Positions 25,960 through 34,705 of a stretch of 64,000 bases of DNA are shown here, one piece after another. The position numbers were made by a program, and so were the translations under genes. The stretch lies in the NCBI GenBank assembly GCA_016787525.1, contig JAEUUP010000142.1, positions 1 to 64,000 of the forward strand. Reading direction: 5' to 3'. The stretch comes from Saprospiraceae bacterium. Lineage in GTDB: Bacteria; Bacteroidota; Bacteroidia; Chitinophagales; Saprospiraceae. Below the pieces are notes generated by a model. That model saw only the letters and a list, made by a program, of their open reading frames with translations. It made no database searches and was not told the DNA's origin. Each line of letters begins with the position of its first letter. Within the stretch, counting starts at the first letter, position 1.

Positions 25960-27453
25960 TTATTTAATTTCATAAAATTGCAATTTCTCTAAACCCGCGA
26001 TATTTTTTTTGATAAAACGCTGAGCCGCCGAATCTAATTCTGTAATGCGGCAGGACCCCTCAGTATGAATGAAATAACGAGCCGTAGTGTCCGACACCTT
26101 TGCCAACTCCCAACGATGATACCGTTGGAAATAAGCATGGTAATTAAAATCATTCATCGTCGCATCACAAACGGCTATTTTTTCGCCATCGCGAATCCCA
26201 TTTTTTTCTTTGGACAGTATCGTCATACCTCGAATGATGTCTTTTTCTCGCCCAATCGTCCCTATCTGTAAAAGGCTGTAAACAACCACGCCTAAAGCCA
26301 AAATGAGCAATCCAGCGCGCACTTTTTGCATTTTGGCAGATGTCAAAACATGTTTTTCAGACCAAGCCACAAACGAAGGCTCAAGCCAAGCCGCCAAACT
26401 CAAAGCAAAAAAAGGTAAACAAGGCACGAGATAAAACGCACTCGTCTTATGGCTAATCATCATGGGCAACGACCCCGAAAGACCCACCCATAGATAGAAC
26501 GCAGCTCGCCGATTGGCTGCTTTTTGGAAAGTAAAACGACTCGATTTTGCTTTGGCAAAGACAAAAAGAATCAATAGAACACCCAAAAAAGGTGCGCACT
26601 CCATCACTAATCGAATGGGAATGTAAAAATAGTCGTACCAATCGTAATGTATTGATTGGCTGTTGCTTGAAATGCTGCTGACCAATTGAATCTCAAAGTA
26701 TTTTGACCAAAATAAGCGCGCAGGTTCGTAAAAATACCACAAAGCCAATGTGCCAAAACAAGTAGCACCCACCGCCATAATTTGCCCCAAAGCCTTTGCC
26801 CCAGTCATTTTGTCGCGATACACCAACCAGAATCCCAAAGGCATCGCCAAAGGAAACAAGCCCACGGGGCCTTTCGATAAAAAAGCCAAGTGCAAGAACA
26901 AACCCGCCACCACAAAGTATCCAAACGCCTGTCTGGTATCCACCATTGACCACTCCATACCCCTCAGTATAGTAAGTGACGCGAGCAATGAAAACACGGT
27001 CATCGTGTTGTCGAGCATAAATTGTGGATACGACCACAAAACCGTCGGCATCACATACCATAAAAAGACAGGCAACCACCACAAACCCTTGTCAATCGCC
27101 TCAGTTCGCCACAAACGAACAATCAGCCCGACCGTGATAACCCAAATCAATATCGCATAACCTTTCTCAATGAACCAATGGTCGCCAAAAACTTTGAAAA
27201 ACAGGGACAAAATGCCCATCGCCAAGGTCGGATGCCCAAAAAACTCGTACTGATTGCCCTCAAATGAGAGCCAAAAGGAACTTGAAAAATAAGGCGACCA
27301 AAAACCACCTTGCCCCGCTGCCATATTTCGGGCAATCGCCGCATAGGTCAAGCCATCGGGAAACATGCCTTCGGGCAGTACACGAGGGAAAAACATGGCT
27401 GCAACAAACGTTAATGTAAAAACCTGAAAAGGCAGTTGGCGGCGTGAAAACAT
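25960..27453 (-). CDS. ArnT/PMT-like glycosyltransferase family 39 membrane protein
   Basis: A 497-residue integral membrane protein with about 11-12 transmembrane segments. The first periplasmic loop carries the conserved acidic residue (EGMFPDGLTYAAIARNMAAGQGGFW), the hallmark of lipid-linked-sugar glycosyltransferases (GT39/ArnT clan), which move a sugar from a polyprenyl-phosphate donor onto lipid or protein. The C-terminal ~90 residues are a soluble periplasmic domain. The acceptor is unknown. The two motif copies (26056 TEG, 26960 LRG) fall in a loop and next to a helix. Followed by the hypothetical gene at 25144. Confidence 0.82.
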   Translation of the reverse strand: MFSRRQLPFQVFTLTFVAAMFFPRVLPEGMFPDGLTYAAIARNMAAGQGGFWSPYFSSSFWLSFEGNQYEFFGHPTLAMGILSLFFKVFGDHWFIEKGYAILIWVITVGLIVRLWRTEAIDKGLWWLPVFLWYVMPTVLWSYPQFMLDNTMTVFSLLASLTILRGMEWSMVDTRQAFGYFVVAGLFLHLAFLSKGPVGLFPLAMPLGFWLVYRDKMTGAKALGQIMAVGATCFGTLALWYFYEPARLFWSKYFEIQLVSSISSNSQSIHYDWYDYFYIPIRLVMECAPFLGVLLILFVFAKAKSSRFTFQKAANRRAAFYLWVGLSGSLPMMISHKTSAFYLVPCLPFFALSLAAWLEPSFVAWSEKHVLTSAKMQKVRAGLLILALGVVVYSLLQIGTIGREKDIIRGMTILSKEKNGIRDGEKIAVCDATMNDFNYHAYFQRYHRWELAKVSDTTARYFIHTEGSCRITELDSAAQRFIKKNIAGLEKLQFYEIK

Positions 27454-27570
27454 CGTTTCTTTTTTGGCTGCAAAAGTATTGAACCCAAACGATATTGCGA
27501 ACCTAAAAGCACAATCAAGACATACCCCTCAGTATTTCTACCGATTTCAAACAGTTTTCTGTCGAAAATT

Positions 27571-27578
27571 TATGTTTG
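27571..27578 (+). promoter_or_regulatory. Possible -7 element (TATGTTTG) for the Crp/Fnr gene
   Basis: TATGTTTG exactly fits the Bacteroidota -7 consensus TAnnTTTG, 34 bp before the first ATG and 76 bp before the chosen start. A T-rich stretch but no clear TTG is found near -33. Confidence 0.35.
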
Positions 27579-27653
27579 GGTAGGCTTTTTTCTTGGATTT
27601 TTATTTTCTTTATGAATGAAATTCTTTCAAAATGTACAATAAAACGACTGTCT

Positions 27654-28295
27654 ATGAATCGTCGAAAGTCAACTTATCCAAAATCAAACTCGTTTGACAC
27701 AGAACAAACTATACTCGATTTTTTAACACAATTCGGGCCAATGTCTGAGGCAGACAAACAAGCTGTTTTGGACAGTCTGAACATGCGTTTTTATACCAAA
27801 GGCACCACTCTGTTGCGCGAAGGAGAAGTAACCCGCCACGGCTATTTTGTGTTGAAAGGTTGTGTCCGACAATACTATTTGGTGGATGGCGAGGAAAAAA
27901 CAACCGCCTTTTTCACCGAAGGCTATCCTTTTGACAATGCCGATAGCTTAAAAAACCAAACACCATCCAAATATTACTGGGCATGTGTAGAAGATACAAC
28001 TGTTGCTTTGTGTGGTGACGAGAATGAGGCATTCTTTTTCCAACAGTTTCCACATTTACAAAAAGTGGCGCGATTGGCCTTAGAAGGCGAACTGAGTAAA
28101 CAAAAAGAAATGTTGGAAAGCTATATCATGGCTTCGCCCGAAGAGCGTTACCTCAATTTGATGAAAACCCGACCCGACCTTGTCAATCGCGTACCGCAAT
28201 ATCAATTAGCCAGTTATCTGGGGATGACACCCGAGTCGTTAAGTCGAATCAGGCGGCGATTGTCACAAAAATATGATTTGATAAAAGTGAATTAG
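27654..28295 (+). CDS. Crp/Fnr-family transcriptional regulator
   Basis: A 213-residue regulator: N-terminal cyclic-nucleotide-binding-like beta-roll (LNMRFYTKGTTLLREGEVTRHGYFVLKG) and a C-terminal winged helix with recognition helix PQYQLASYLGMTPESLSRIRRRL. ATGs at 27612 and 27654 are both possible; the second gives the more usual length. It lacks an Fnr-type Cys cluster and a clear cAMP phosphate-binding cassette, as is normal for Bacteroidota homologues, which are usually ligand-orphan. The downstream quinone oxidoreductase is a plausible target. A strong terminator follows. Confidence 0.88.
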   Translation: MNRRKSTYPKSNSFDTEQTILDFLTQFGPMSEADKQAVLDSLNMRFYTKGTTLLREGEVTRHGYFVLKGCVRQYYLVDGEEKTTAFFTEGYPFDNADSLKNQTPSKYYWACVEDTTVALCGDENEAFFFQQFPHLQKVARLALEGELSKQKEMLESYIMASPEERYLNLMKTRPDLVNRVPQYQLASYLGMTPESLSRIRRRLSQKYDLIKVN

Positions 28296-28297
28296 AG

Positions 28298-28338
28298 AAA
28301 CGCCTGAAAGAGTTAAACTTTCAGGCGTTTTATTTTGC
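28298..28338 (+). terminator. Terminator of the Crp/Fnr gene
   Basis: AAACGCCTGAAAG (28298-28310) pairs with CTTTCAGGCGTTT (28318-28330), 7-nt loop, then TATTTTG, 3 bp after the stop codon. Confidence 0.85.
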
Positions 28339-28472
28339 ACAAAGTGCATTTCTTAACTTTAGTCAATGAAATCGCTTTAAAGATGGCTCACCTTTGCAGT
28401 GCCTTAGCGAAAATACTGAGGGGTACTACTTCGTATTAATTGAAAATCAGTCATTAAAAAATTAGAAAAGCA

Positions 28473-29438
28473 ATGAAAGCATTTATTTGCACAGGTTATG
28501 GCGATGCCAAAGATGTTTTAAAAATGGTCGAATTACCAACACCCACGCCCAAAGACAACGAAATCCAAATCTGTATTCGTGCCACAACAGTCAATTCTGG
28601 AGATAGTCGCTTGAGACGTGCTGACCCATTTCTGGTTCGGTTGTTTTTTGGTTTTTCAAAACCCAAATTGCCCATTTTAGGCATTGTTGTTGCGGGTGAA
28701 ATTACGGCTATTGGTCAAAACGTCAGTCGTTACAAAGTAGGCGATGCGGTATTTGGCATGACAGAGTTCAATCAATTGGGCGCATTCGCTGAATACGTTT
28801 GTGCCACTGAAACAGCCGCTTTTACCCTCAAACCACAGCATATGAGTTTTGAAGAGGCAGCTGCCTTGCCTTTTGGTGGGCATACTGTCTTAGATTTTTA
28901 CAAAAAAGCAGGCATCCAAAAAGATCAAAAAGTCTTGATAAATGGTGCTTCGGGCGCAGTCGGAACAGCAGCAGTACAATTAGCCAAATATTATGGTGCG
29001 AAAGTAACGGGCATATGCAGTACGAAAAATATCGAATTAGTGCGGTCCATCGGTGCAGATGCTGTGATTGATTACACCAAAACCCCTTTGAGCGACATTT
29101 CAGAACGCTATGACGTGGTTTTTGACACCATTGGACAGGGTTCAGCTTTTGATTTTGCCAAATTGGTTGCCGATAATGGCACATTGATATTGGGTTCGAT
29201 GGTTGGAAGACAGACTTTACAAACTATTTGGCTACAACTCACCAATCGTCGAAAAAAAATAATTGCTGGTACAGTCTCTGTCACAGCAGCAGATATGGAC
29301 GAATTGCGAAAAATGGCAGAATCGGGTTATTTTAAAGCCGTCATTGACACAGTTTATCCTTTTTCAGACATGGTGGCGGCACACAATCATGTGGACACAG
29401 GGCGGAAACGAGGCAATGTTGTTGTAGCCATGCAGTAA
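28473..29438 (+). CDS. NAD(P)-dependent alcohol dehydrogenase / quinone oxidoreductase-like (MDR family)
   Basis: A 321-residue medium-chain reductase without catalytic zinc: the GHE and four-Cys structural zinc motifs are absent. N-terminal GroES-like domain (ATTVNSGDSRLRRADPF; VGDAVFGM), then a Rossmann domain with VLINGASGAVGTAAVQLAKYYGAKVTG (AxxGxxG type, NADPH-preferring) and VIDYTKTPLSDISERYDVVFDTIG. The family reduces quinones or alpha,beta-unsaturated carbonyls. A motif copy (28415) lies 58 bp upstream. The next gene starts 16 bp downstream. Confidence 0.9.
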   Translation: MKAFICTGYGDAKDVLKMVELPTPTPKDNEIQICIRATTVNSGDSRLRRADPFLVRLFFGFSKPKLPILGIVVAGEITAIGQNVSRYKVGDAVFGMTEFNQLGAFAEYVCATETAAFTLKPQHMSFEEAAALPFGGHTVLDFYKKAGIQKDQKVLINGASGAVGTAAVQLAKYYGAKVTGICSTKNIELVRSIGADAVIDYTKTPLSDISERYDVVFDTIGQGSAFDFAKLVADNGTLILGSMVGRQTLQTIWLQLTNRRKKIIAGTVSVTAADMDELRKMAESGYFKAVIDTVYPFSDMVAAHNHVDTGRKRGNVVVAMQ

Positions 29439-29454
29439 AAATAGAATCATAGAT

Positions 29455-30042
29455 ATGAAACCTTATTTAACACAGGCAATTTTCCTTTCTTTTGCACTAA
29501 TCGTGATGAGTTGTAAGGAGAAAGTAAAAGAAATACCTACGCCCAATGAGCCTAAATTGGCTTTTGGGTCAATTTCAGGCATACAACTTAACGGTAAAAG
29601 TATGCCCAAAGAGGGTATGGTTTTGAGCATTTGGAGTGATTATTTTAATGTTTGTGGTCAAGCGACTTTCAACATCGCCTTAAAACATGAGACAGCTCCA
29701 CCATTTACCAACTTTCAAGAGTATTATTTCTTTTCTTCATTGCCTGTCAATCAATTAGGAAAAATAAAGTTGTCGCCTCAGTCATATTCTACGGACACGT
29801 GTCACATCGTACCCTACTGCGATTTTTACATGATGCAAGGGAATGATGTATTGATTGCGACCTACAACCTCTTAAAAAACTCAGATAGCTATGTTCTCAT
29901 TGATAGTATCAATAAAAATGAAGTGATTGGAACAATCGAAGCAACCCTCATTGCGACGGGAACAAGTGCGACTTCAAAGGCTGTTCTCCCAGATACGCTG
30001 CGGTTGTCGAATGCAAAATTTAAAGTGCCTTCAATTCGTTGA
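29455..30042 (+). CDS. Hypothetical lipoprotein
   Basis: A 195-residue protein with lipobox LIVMSC (lipidated Cys20), a short charged linker and a beta-rich domain (LAFGSISGIQLNGK; FNIALKHE; QLGKIKLSPQSYSTDTCHI). Four Cys in the mature part (VCGQ, TCHIVPYC) may form disulfides. Not recognised as a family. It is 16 bp downstream of the oxidoreductase and convergent with the nucleotidyltransferase gene 3 bp away. Confidence 0.65.
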   Translation: MKPYLTQAIFLSFALIVMSCKEKVKEIPTPNEPKLAFGSISGIQLNGKSMPKEGMVLSIWSDYFNVCGQATFNIALKHETAPPFTNFQEYYFFSSLPVNQLGKIKLSPQSYSTDTCHIVPYCDFYMMQGNDVLIATYNLLKNSDSYVLIDSINKNEVIGTIEATLIATGTSATSKAVLPDTLRLSNAKFKVPSIR

Positions 30043-30045
30043 GAG

Positions 30046-30690
30046 TTAAGACTTTTTACTGAGGGGTGTGTTTTGTGCAATCAAAACTGTATAATCTTCT
30101 TGAAAATCAATATCTTGCAGGATATGCTGACTCGGCATTTCGACTAAATAGAGATGATTTTTGTGCGCTTGCACCACCGAGCGACACCCCTCAGTATCCA
30201 CCGTTTCGAGAATGTCTTTTTTGTAAAAATGAGAAAAAAGGACTGGATTACCCCTTTCTCCTTTAAAAACAGGTTGGACAATCGCCATTTCGTCTGTTTC
30301 TAAGATTTCAAAAAAACGCTCTGCTAAAAAACGATACTCCTCTGGTTGAATCAAAACCATATCGGAAAGGCAAATCATGTAACCTTTCGTGGAGATTGAA
30401 GCAGCGTTGACACCTGCTTTTATGGAGGTCGTCATGCCTTGTTCGTAGTCTGGATTTTCGACAATACTGTTCGGAGAACTCCTATGGGAGAGGGGGTAGT
30501 TTTTAAAAATAGAGTTCAACTTTTCAGCCTCATAACCCACTACGACAATGACTTCACCAATTTGAGCGTTGAGAATCTGTTGGATTGTCGTTTCGACAAT
30601 CGTTTTATCACCAAAAGGCAATAAAAGTTTATTCTCAACGCCCATGCGGCGCGATAAACCTGCGGCAAGAACGATGCAAGTCAAACTCAT
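30046..30690 (-). CDS. MobA/MocA-like molybdopterin nucleotidyltransferase family protein
   Basis: A 214-residue NTP-transferase with signature LAAGLSRRMGVENKLLLPFGD (nucleotide-binding loop and the K of the xxxK.LLP motif), metal-binding Asp in MICLSDMVL, and VENPDYEQGMTTSIKAG. MocA-type enzymes add CMP to molybdopterin for xanthine-oxidase-family enzymes, which fits the two hydroxylases here; purine-catabolism relatives exist. An unusual stretch (YPLSHRSSPNS, about residues 64-74) just before VENPDYEQG is encoded by an intragenic dispersed repeat (30468-30509). Translationally coupled to the amidohydrolase (ATGA overlap). Motif copies at 30058 (PLS) and 30187 (TEG). Confidence 0.8.
   Translation of the reverse strand: MSLTCIVLAAGLSRRMGVENKLLLPFGDKTIVETTIQQILNAQIGEVIVVVGYEAEKLNSIFKNYPLSHRSSPNSIVENPDYEQGMTTSIKAGVNAASISTKGYMICLSDMVLIQPEEYRFLAERFFEILETDEMAIVQPVFKGERGNPVLFSHFYKKDILETVDTEGCRSVVQAHKNHLYLVEMPSQHILQDIDFQEDYTVLIAQNTPLSKKS
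30468..30509 (-). repeat. Dispersed ~42-bp repeat, copy 2, inside the MobA-like gene
   Basis: Read on the - strand: TTTTTAAAAACTA, CCCCCTCTCC, CATAGGAGTTCT and CCGAACAG. It matches 6511-6553 closely. It is in frame within the gene and encodes KNYPLSHRSSPN, at a place where homologues run straight into the NPD motif, so it looks like an in-frame insertion. Confidence 0.7.
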
Positions 30691-31964
30691 TTCTTATAAA
30701 CCTTACCATCTTTCATCACAAACGTCACATTCATCAAGGTCGCCACATTACTGAGGGGGTTGCCGTCGGTGGCAATAATGTCAGCCAACTTACCCGATTC
30801 GATACTGCCCAATTCATTTTTCATATCTAAAACAGTTGCGGCAATAATCGTTGCAGATTGAATCGCTTCCATTGCAGGCATACCTACTTCGGTCATGTAT
30901 TGGAATTCTTTGGCATTTAAGCCGTGTTTGAACACGCCTGCATCTGTACCAAAAGCAATTTTGACACCTGCTTTGTAGGCTTTTGCGAAAGTCGCTTGTA
31001 TTTGAGGCCCTGTTTCGAGGGCTTTAGGTGTGACAAGTGGGTGATAATAACCGGGGATTTTAGCTGAATCGGCAGTTGATTTACCTGCAATGATGGTCGG
31101 AACGAGGTACGCCCCTTTTTCTTTGAACAAAGCTATCGCTTCGTCATCCATGAAAGTACCGTGTTCGATAGTCGTTACACCTGCGCGCAAAGCGCGTTTC
31201 ATACCTTCTGCACCATGGGCATGTGCCGCTACTCGGAAACCATAATCGTTTGCCGTTTTGACAATAGCATCTACTTCGTCTTGCATAAATTGTGGTGCTT
31301 TACCATTTTTGGCAATACTCAAAACACCGCCTGTTGCTGTGATTTTTATCCAATCAGACCCATCTTTGTAGCGTTGACGCACGGCACGACGGGCTTCTTC
31401 CGAAGAATTGACCACGCCATCATCAATGGCATCAGGAAAAGTTACGTCAGGTCGCCAGCCATTTGTTGGGTCACCATGACCGCCAGTTGTTGCGATTGTT
31501 TTACCCGATGTGAAAATGCGGGGTCCCACCACTAGACCCTTGTTAATGGCATTGCGCAGAGCGATATTGACCATTGAGCCGCCCAAATCGCGAACTGTCG
31601 TAAATCCAGCCATCAAAGTTGTATTAGCGTGTTTTTGGGCTTCAAAAGCGACATCGGCTTGGCTCATGCTCATGCGTTTTTGGGCTTGGTCGCGGCTCGT
31701 TTCACTTTCAATGTGAACATGCAAGTCAATCAGTCCTGGCAATACAGTTTTGGCTTTTAAGTCAATCACTTCGTCATCTGACTGAGGGGTCGTATAGCCA
31801 TTTTGTACAGCTGTTATCTTGTTTTTTTCGACTACAATGGTCATAGTCTTTTTCGGCTGTGCCGAAACACCGTCAATCAGAGTACCACAATGAATCAAAG
31901 TTCTTTGCGCGAAAGAATTGATAATCAAACAATTAGCAAGAAAAAAGAGAATTGTTTTTTTCAT
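30687..31964 (-). CDS. Amidohydrolase-family protein (imidazolonepropionase/prolidase-like), exported
   Basis: A 425-residue metal-dependent hydrolase. The start at 31964 gives a signal peptide (MKKTILFFLANCLIINSFAQ); the longer frame adds 21 unlikely residues. Metal ligands: HxH in LIDLHVHIES, Lys/His region (AAHAHGAEG), H in TIEHGTFMD and Asp in AFGTDAGVFKHG, as in the secreted amidohydrolases that hydrolyse Xaa-Pro or cyclic amides. Substrate unproven. Its TGA stop overlaps the ATG of the MobA-like gene (ATGA). Motif copies at 30750 (NPLSN) and 31781 (TPQS). Confidence 0.88.
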   Translation of the reverse strand: MKKTILFFLANCLIINSFAQRTLIHCGTLIDGVSAQPKKTMTIVVEKNKITAVQNGYTTPQSDDEVIDLKAKTVLPGLIDLHVHIESETSRDQAQKRMSMSQADVAFEAQKHANTTLMAGFTTVRDLGGSMVNIALRNAINKGLVVGPRIFTSGKTIATTGGHGDPTNGWRPDVTFPDAIDDGVVNSSEEARRAVRQRYKDGSDWIKITATGGVLSIAKNGKAPQFMQDEVDAIVKTANDYGFRVAAHAHGAEGMKRALRAGVTTIEHGTFMDDEAIALFKEKGAYLVPTIIAGKSTADSAKIPGYYHPLVTPKALETGPQIQATFAKAYKAGVKIAFGTDAGVFKHGLNAKEFQYMTEVGMPAMEAIQSATIIAATVLDMKNELGSIESGKLADIIATDGNPLSNVATLMNVTFVMKDGKVYKK

Positions 31965-32025
31965 GTCGAAAATATAAAGTTTGGTTTCAGATGAATAATA
32001 AATATAAGAGCCACGAATATAAAAC

Positions 32026-32064
32026 AACAGCAGCGAGGTTGTGAGTCTCGCTGCTGTTAAATTT
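32026..32064. terminator. Terminator after the T9SS cargo gene
   Basis: AACAGCAGCGAG (32026-32037) and CTCGCTGCTGTT (32047-32058) form a 12-bp stem with a 9-nt loop. On the - strand it follows the T9SS protein stop by 24 bp. Confidence 0.8.
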
Positions 32065-32082
32065 AAAAAATATGGATATTCC

Positions 32083-33306
32083 TCAATTTTTAATCACTTT
32101 TGTCACTTGTCCGTCCGTTGTTTTCAACCAATAAACGCCTGAAGGTTGTGTGCTAAGATCAATTTGAGCGTCTTTACTGAGGGGGGTGTTTTTTTGTTCG
32201 ATAACCTGTCCTTGCGTATTGATGATTTGCAAACCTGTGGGTAATTCACCCGATTTGATGGCAAAACGACCATCGGAGCTTGGATTTGGATACACTTCTA
32301 ATGTTGTACCTTTACCATTTTCAGACAAAGCAATTGTTTTTGAATATGAAAAAGAACCATCTTCATCTATCTGTTTCAAACGATAATAGGTTTTTCCGAC
32401 AAAATTATCGTCAGTAAATGAATAGTCACCACCAGTACTCCCCAACCCTTTTGTAAAACCAATTTTTGTAAAGTGCTGACCATCCATACTTTTTTCGATG
32501 TCAAAGCCTGCGTTAAGGTGTTCGCTTTCCGTTTGCCAAACCAATCGAGCTGTATTTTTTATCCCCCTCAGTATATTGCCTGAAAAGTCGCGCAAAGTTA
32601 CAGGAATAGCGGCTTGACCAAACACTTCAGAATAAAAACACGCATTAGGAGATACAAAAATCGGAAATGTCACAAATGCGATGGTGTTCGCCATTGTATC
32701 GTAACGAACAAGAGCGTTGGCATTGGCGGTTGACGCCCCATTTTGCAAAAGCCAACCGTTCGCCCCTCCGTTGGAAATACTCATACCCAGTGAAAAAGTT
32801 TTTTTATTGGTAAAAACGTCGCTCAAAGGCACATTAAAAATAGTTGAAACATTGTCGCCAACCGTCAAAACTTCAACCACATTATTCGCACTATTATTTG
32901 CAGGCAAGTCGAACACAGCAAAACGGGTAACAGGTGTAAAACTGTTGCTGTTGTCAATCGAGCCATAGTACAAATCAACTTTTGTCGAAGGTGCATTTGC
33001 TTCTCTGTAAAGCCCGAGACGTACCTGTTTAATGTCGGCACTTGTCGTCGAAGTACCGATGACGCTGTTTGGAATTTGTATGTCGTCGCCCCAACGAGAT
33101 TCTGTGTAGCCCAGATTATTGGGATTAAAATAGGTCGAACCCACGACTTTTGCCGAAAAAAGCTCCATACCCGTATAGGGCGGATTGTTTTGCACAACAA
33201 TGGGTTGTGCAGCTGTTTGTGGGCCTGTTGGCAAAAAAGTAATGGTAAATTGCGCTGAAATGGTGTATGACAAAAACATAAAAATGGGGAGGAAAGAGAA
33301 TTTCAT
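32083..33306 (-). CDS. T9SS type A sorting-domain secreted protein
   Basis: A 407-residue secreted protein: signal peptide (MKFSFLPIFMFLSYTISA|QFTI), a beta-rich body with no known catalytic motif, a fibronectin-like segment (IKNTARLVWQTESEHLNAGFDIEKSMDGQHF) that precedes the sorting domain in many Bacteroidota cargo proteins, and a C-terminal type A sorting domain (EVYPNPSSDGRFAIKS ... PSGVYWLKTTDGQVTKVIKN). It is therefore exported by the type IX system and attached to the surface or released. Function of the body unknown. Motif copies at 32176 (PLS) and 32564 (LRG). Confidence 0.9.
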   Translation of the reverse strand: MKFSFLPIFMFLSYTISAQFTITFLPTGPQTAAQPIVVQNNPPYTGMELFSAKVVGSTYFNPNNLGYTESRWGDDIQIPNSVIGTSTTSADIKQVRLGLYREANAPSTKVDLYYGSIDNSNSFTPVTRFAVFDLPANNSANNVVEVLTVGDNVSTIFNVPLSDVFTNKKTFSLGMSISNGGANGWLLQNGASTANANALVRYDTMANTIAFVTFPIFVSPNACFYSEVFGQAAIPVTLRDFSGNILRGIKNTARLVWQTESEHLNAGFDIEKSMDGQHFTKIGFTKGLGSTGGDYSFTDDNFVGKTYYRLKQIDEDGSFSYSKTIALSENGKGTTLEVYPNPSSDGRFAIKSGELPTGLQIINTQGQVIEQKNTPLSKDAQIDLSTQPSGVYWLKTTDGQVTKVIKN

Positions 33307-33992
33307 AACCGATTGGATTTTAAAAATAGATTAAGAAAATAGATTGATAGGATTGTGCTACATTCTTTGCTGGGTTTTGTGTATGTTTGACGAAGAAATA
33401 AGTGAAAGTATCATGTCACATATTGAATTTCTGAAGAATCACTCCTCAGTATTGCTTCTATTACTATCTATTTTTCCTGAAATTTGCTTCCCTCAGTAGG
33501 AAAATGTGTTTGATTTTATGAAGCATTAACCTTATAATTGCCCTTGTATTGATTCAAGAAAGCCAAACAACTTAACAAGCGATTTGATACTATAGAGCTA
33601 TTTGGGGTAGGCATTTTGGCATATTTTGCTTTAGTTAGGTGATTTTGATAACGACATAGACAAATGCTAAGCATATACACAACATTGGTCGCTAGCTCCC
33701 TCGTTACAAAAATAATTTTTTATAGAGCGAAGTCATTTTTTGAGCTTAAAAAGCTCAAAAACTGACTTCGCTCTGAAAAGATATTCCAAAGCACGCATTT
33801 TGTCCAAAGGACTCCTTGGGAGGAGAGCGAAGCGAAAAACAGTGAGTATTTAGCATTTTTAAATGTCGTTATCAAATTGTACATCGACTCACAACAGTCT
33901 AGTACTTTATGCCCGTGTCAAAATAATTTATAAAACAGTCATTTGTCGCTGAATCATTAGCCAATAAATGAAAAATGACCAATAACTAAAAC
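33307..33992. other. 686-bp intergenic region, AT-rich, with hairpin and motif remnants
   Basis: No credible gene. It contains two near-copies of the motif with one mismatch each (CTCCTCAGT 33442, TCCCTCAGT 33489) and a long hairpin (33724-33774). No RNA family recognised. Promoters for moaD and, divergently, the T9SS gene must lie here. Confidence 0.6.
33724..33774. repeat. 51-bp hairpin-forming inverted repeat
   Basis: AGAGCGAAGTCA (33724-33735) pairs with TGACTTCGCTCT (33763-33774) and, inside, TTTTTGAGCTT pairs with AAGCTCAAAAA. The whole is a nearly continuous stem; a GAGCGAAGC echo lies 70 bp on. Candidate palindromic element or small-RNA terminator. Confidence 0.75.
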
Positions 33993-34235
33993 ATGACATT
34001 AGAAATACTCACTTTTGGTATTGCTCGCGATATTGTCGGTAGCACTATCCTCAAATTGGACATTACTGAGGGGGTGACTGTTGCCGATTTGAAAAAGGAA
34101 ATTTTGTCGAAATATCCTCGATTTGAATCTTTAACATCGTTGATGATTGCTGTGAATACAGAATACGGCAACGATGCGACGATAGTGAAAGCTCACGACG
34201 AGATTGCTTTGATTCCACCTGTTAGTGGCGGTTGA
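33993..34235 (+). CDS. moaD: MoaD-family molybdopterin synthase small subunit
   Basis: An 80-residue ubiquitin-like protein ending in the diagnostic Gly-Gly (ALIPPVSGG), the residue that is thiocarboxylated to supply sulfur for molybdopterin synthesis. Beta-grasp pattern: LEILTFGIARDIVG, LDITEGVTVADLKKEIL. It precedes moaE, its partner, by 53 bp from stop to chosen start. The motif at 34065 falls in the loop between strand 2 and the helix and is read ITEGVTV. Supports cofactor supply for the Mo-hydroxylases of the window. Confidence 0.93.
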   Translation: MTLEILTFGIARDIVGSTILKLDITEGVTVADLKKEILSKYPRFESLTSLMIAVNTEYGNDATIVKAHDEIALIPPVSGG

Positions 34236-34288
34236 GCAACCTTTTTTTTCTCATTCACCGTTTGATTTTCTTAAAATACAAATCATAT

Positions 34289-34705
34289 ATGATTGATATT
34301 CAGCTTCTCTCGACCCCCCTCAGTATTTCGGCGTGTGAAACCTTTGTTGAATCGCCCGAAGCGGGTGGCGCAGTCGTGTTTATAGGCACTGTACGCAATA
34401 AAACAGCCAATAAAGCGGTTGTACGGCTCGAATTTGAGGCTTATACACCTATGGCTATTCGCGAAATGGAAAAAATAGCCCAAACAGCTTTAGACAAATT
34501 TGCTGTCTCGAAAATTAGCATACATCATCACGTCGGCATATTGAATATTGGTGAACTACCCGTTGTCATCGCTGTTTCTGCCCCACACCGAGGCGCGGCT
34601 TTCGATGCCTGTGAGTTTTGTATTGATTCTTTGAAGCAAACTGTGCCAATTTGGAAAAAAGAAATATTTGAGGACGGTGAGGTTTGGGTCGCTGCGCATC
34701 CATAA
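34289..34705 (+). CDS. moaE: MoaE molybdopterin synthase catalytic subunit
   Basis: A 138-residue catalytic subunit that uses MoaD thiocarboxylate to convert cyclic pyranopterin monophosphate to molybdopterin. The start at ATG 34289 was chosen over an in-frame ATG at 34232 because MIDIQLLSTPLSI matches the family N-terminus. Motifs: GAVVFIGTVRNKT, LEFEAYTPMA, HHVGILNIGELPV, APHRGAAFDACEFCID, and the catalytic Lys region PIWKKEIFEDGEVWV. Complete. The motif at 34316 is read TPLS. Confidence 0.95.
   Translation: MIDIQLLSTPLSISACETFVESPEAGGAVVFIGTVRNKTANKAVVRLEFEAYTPMAIREMEKIAQTALDKFAVSKISIHHHVGILNIGELPVVIAVSAPHRGAAFDACEFCIDSLKQTVPIWKKEIFEDGEVWVAAHP

Noticed and set aside
27576-27653. Longer N-terminus of the Crp/Fnr regulator from TTG
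   Set aside because: It would begin inside the likely -7 box and add residues not seen in the family.
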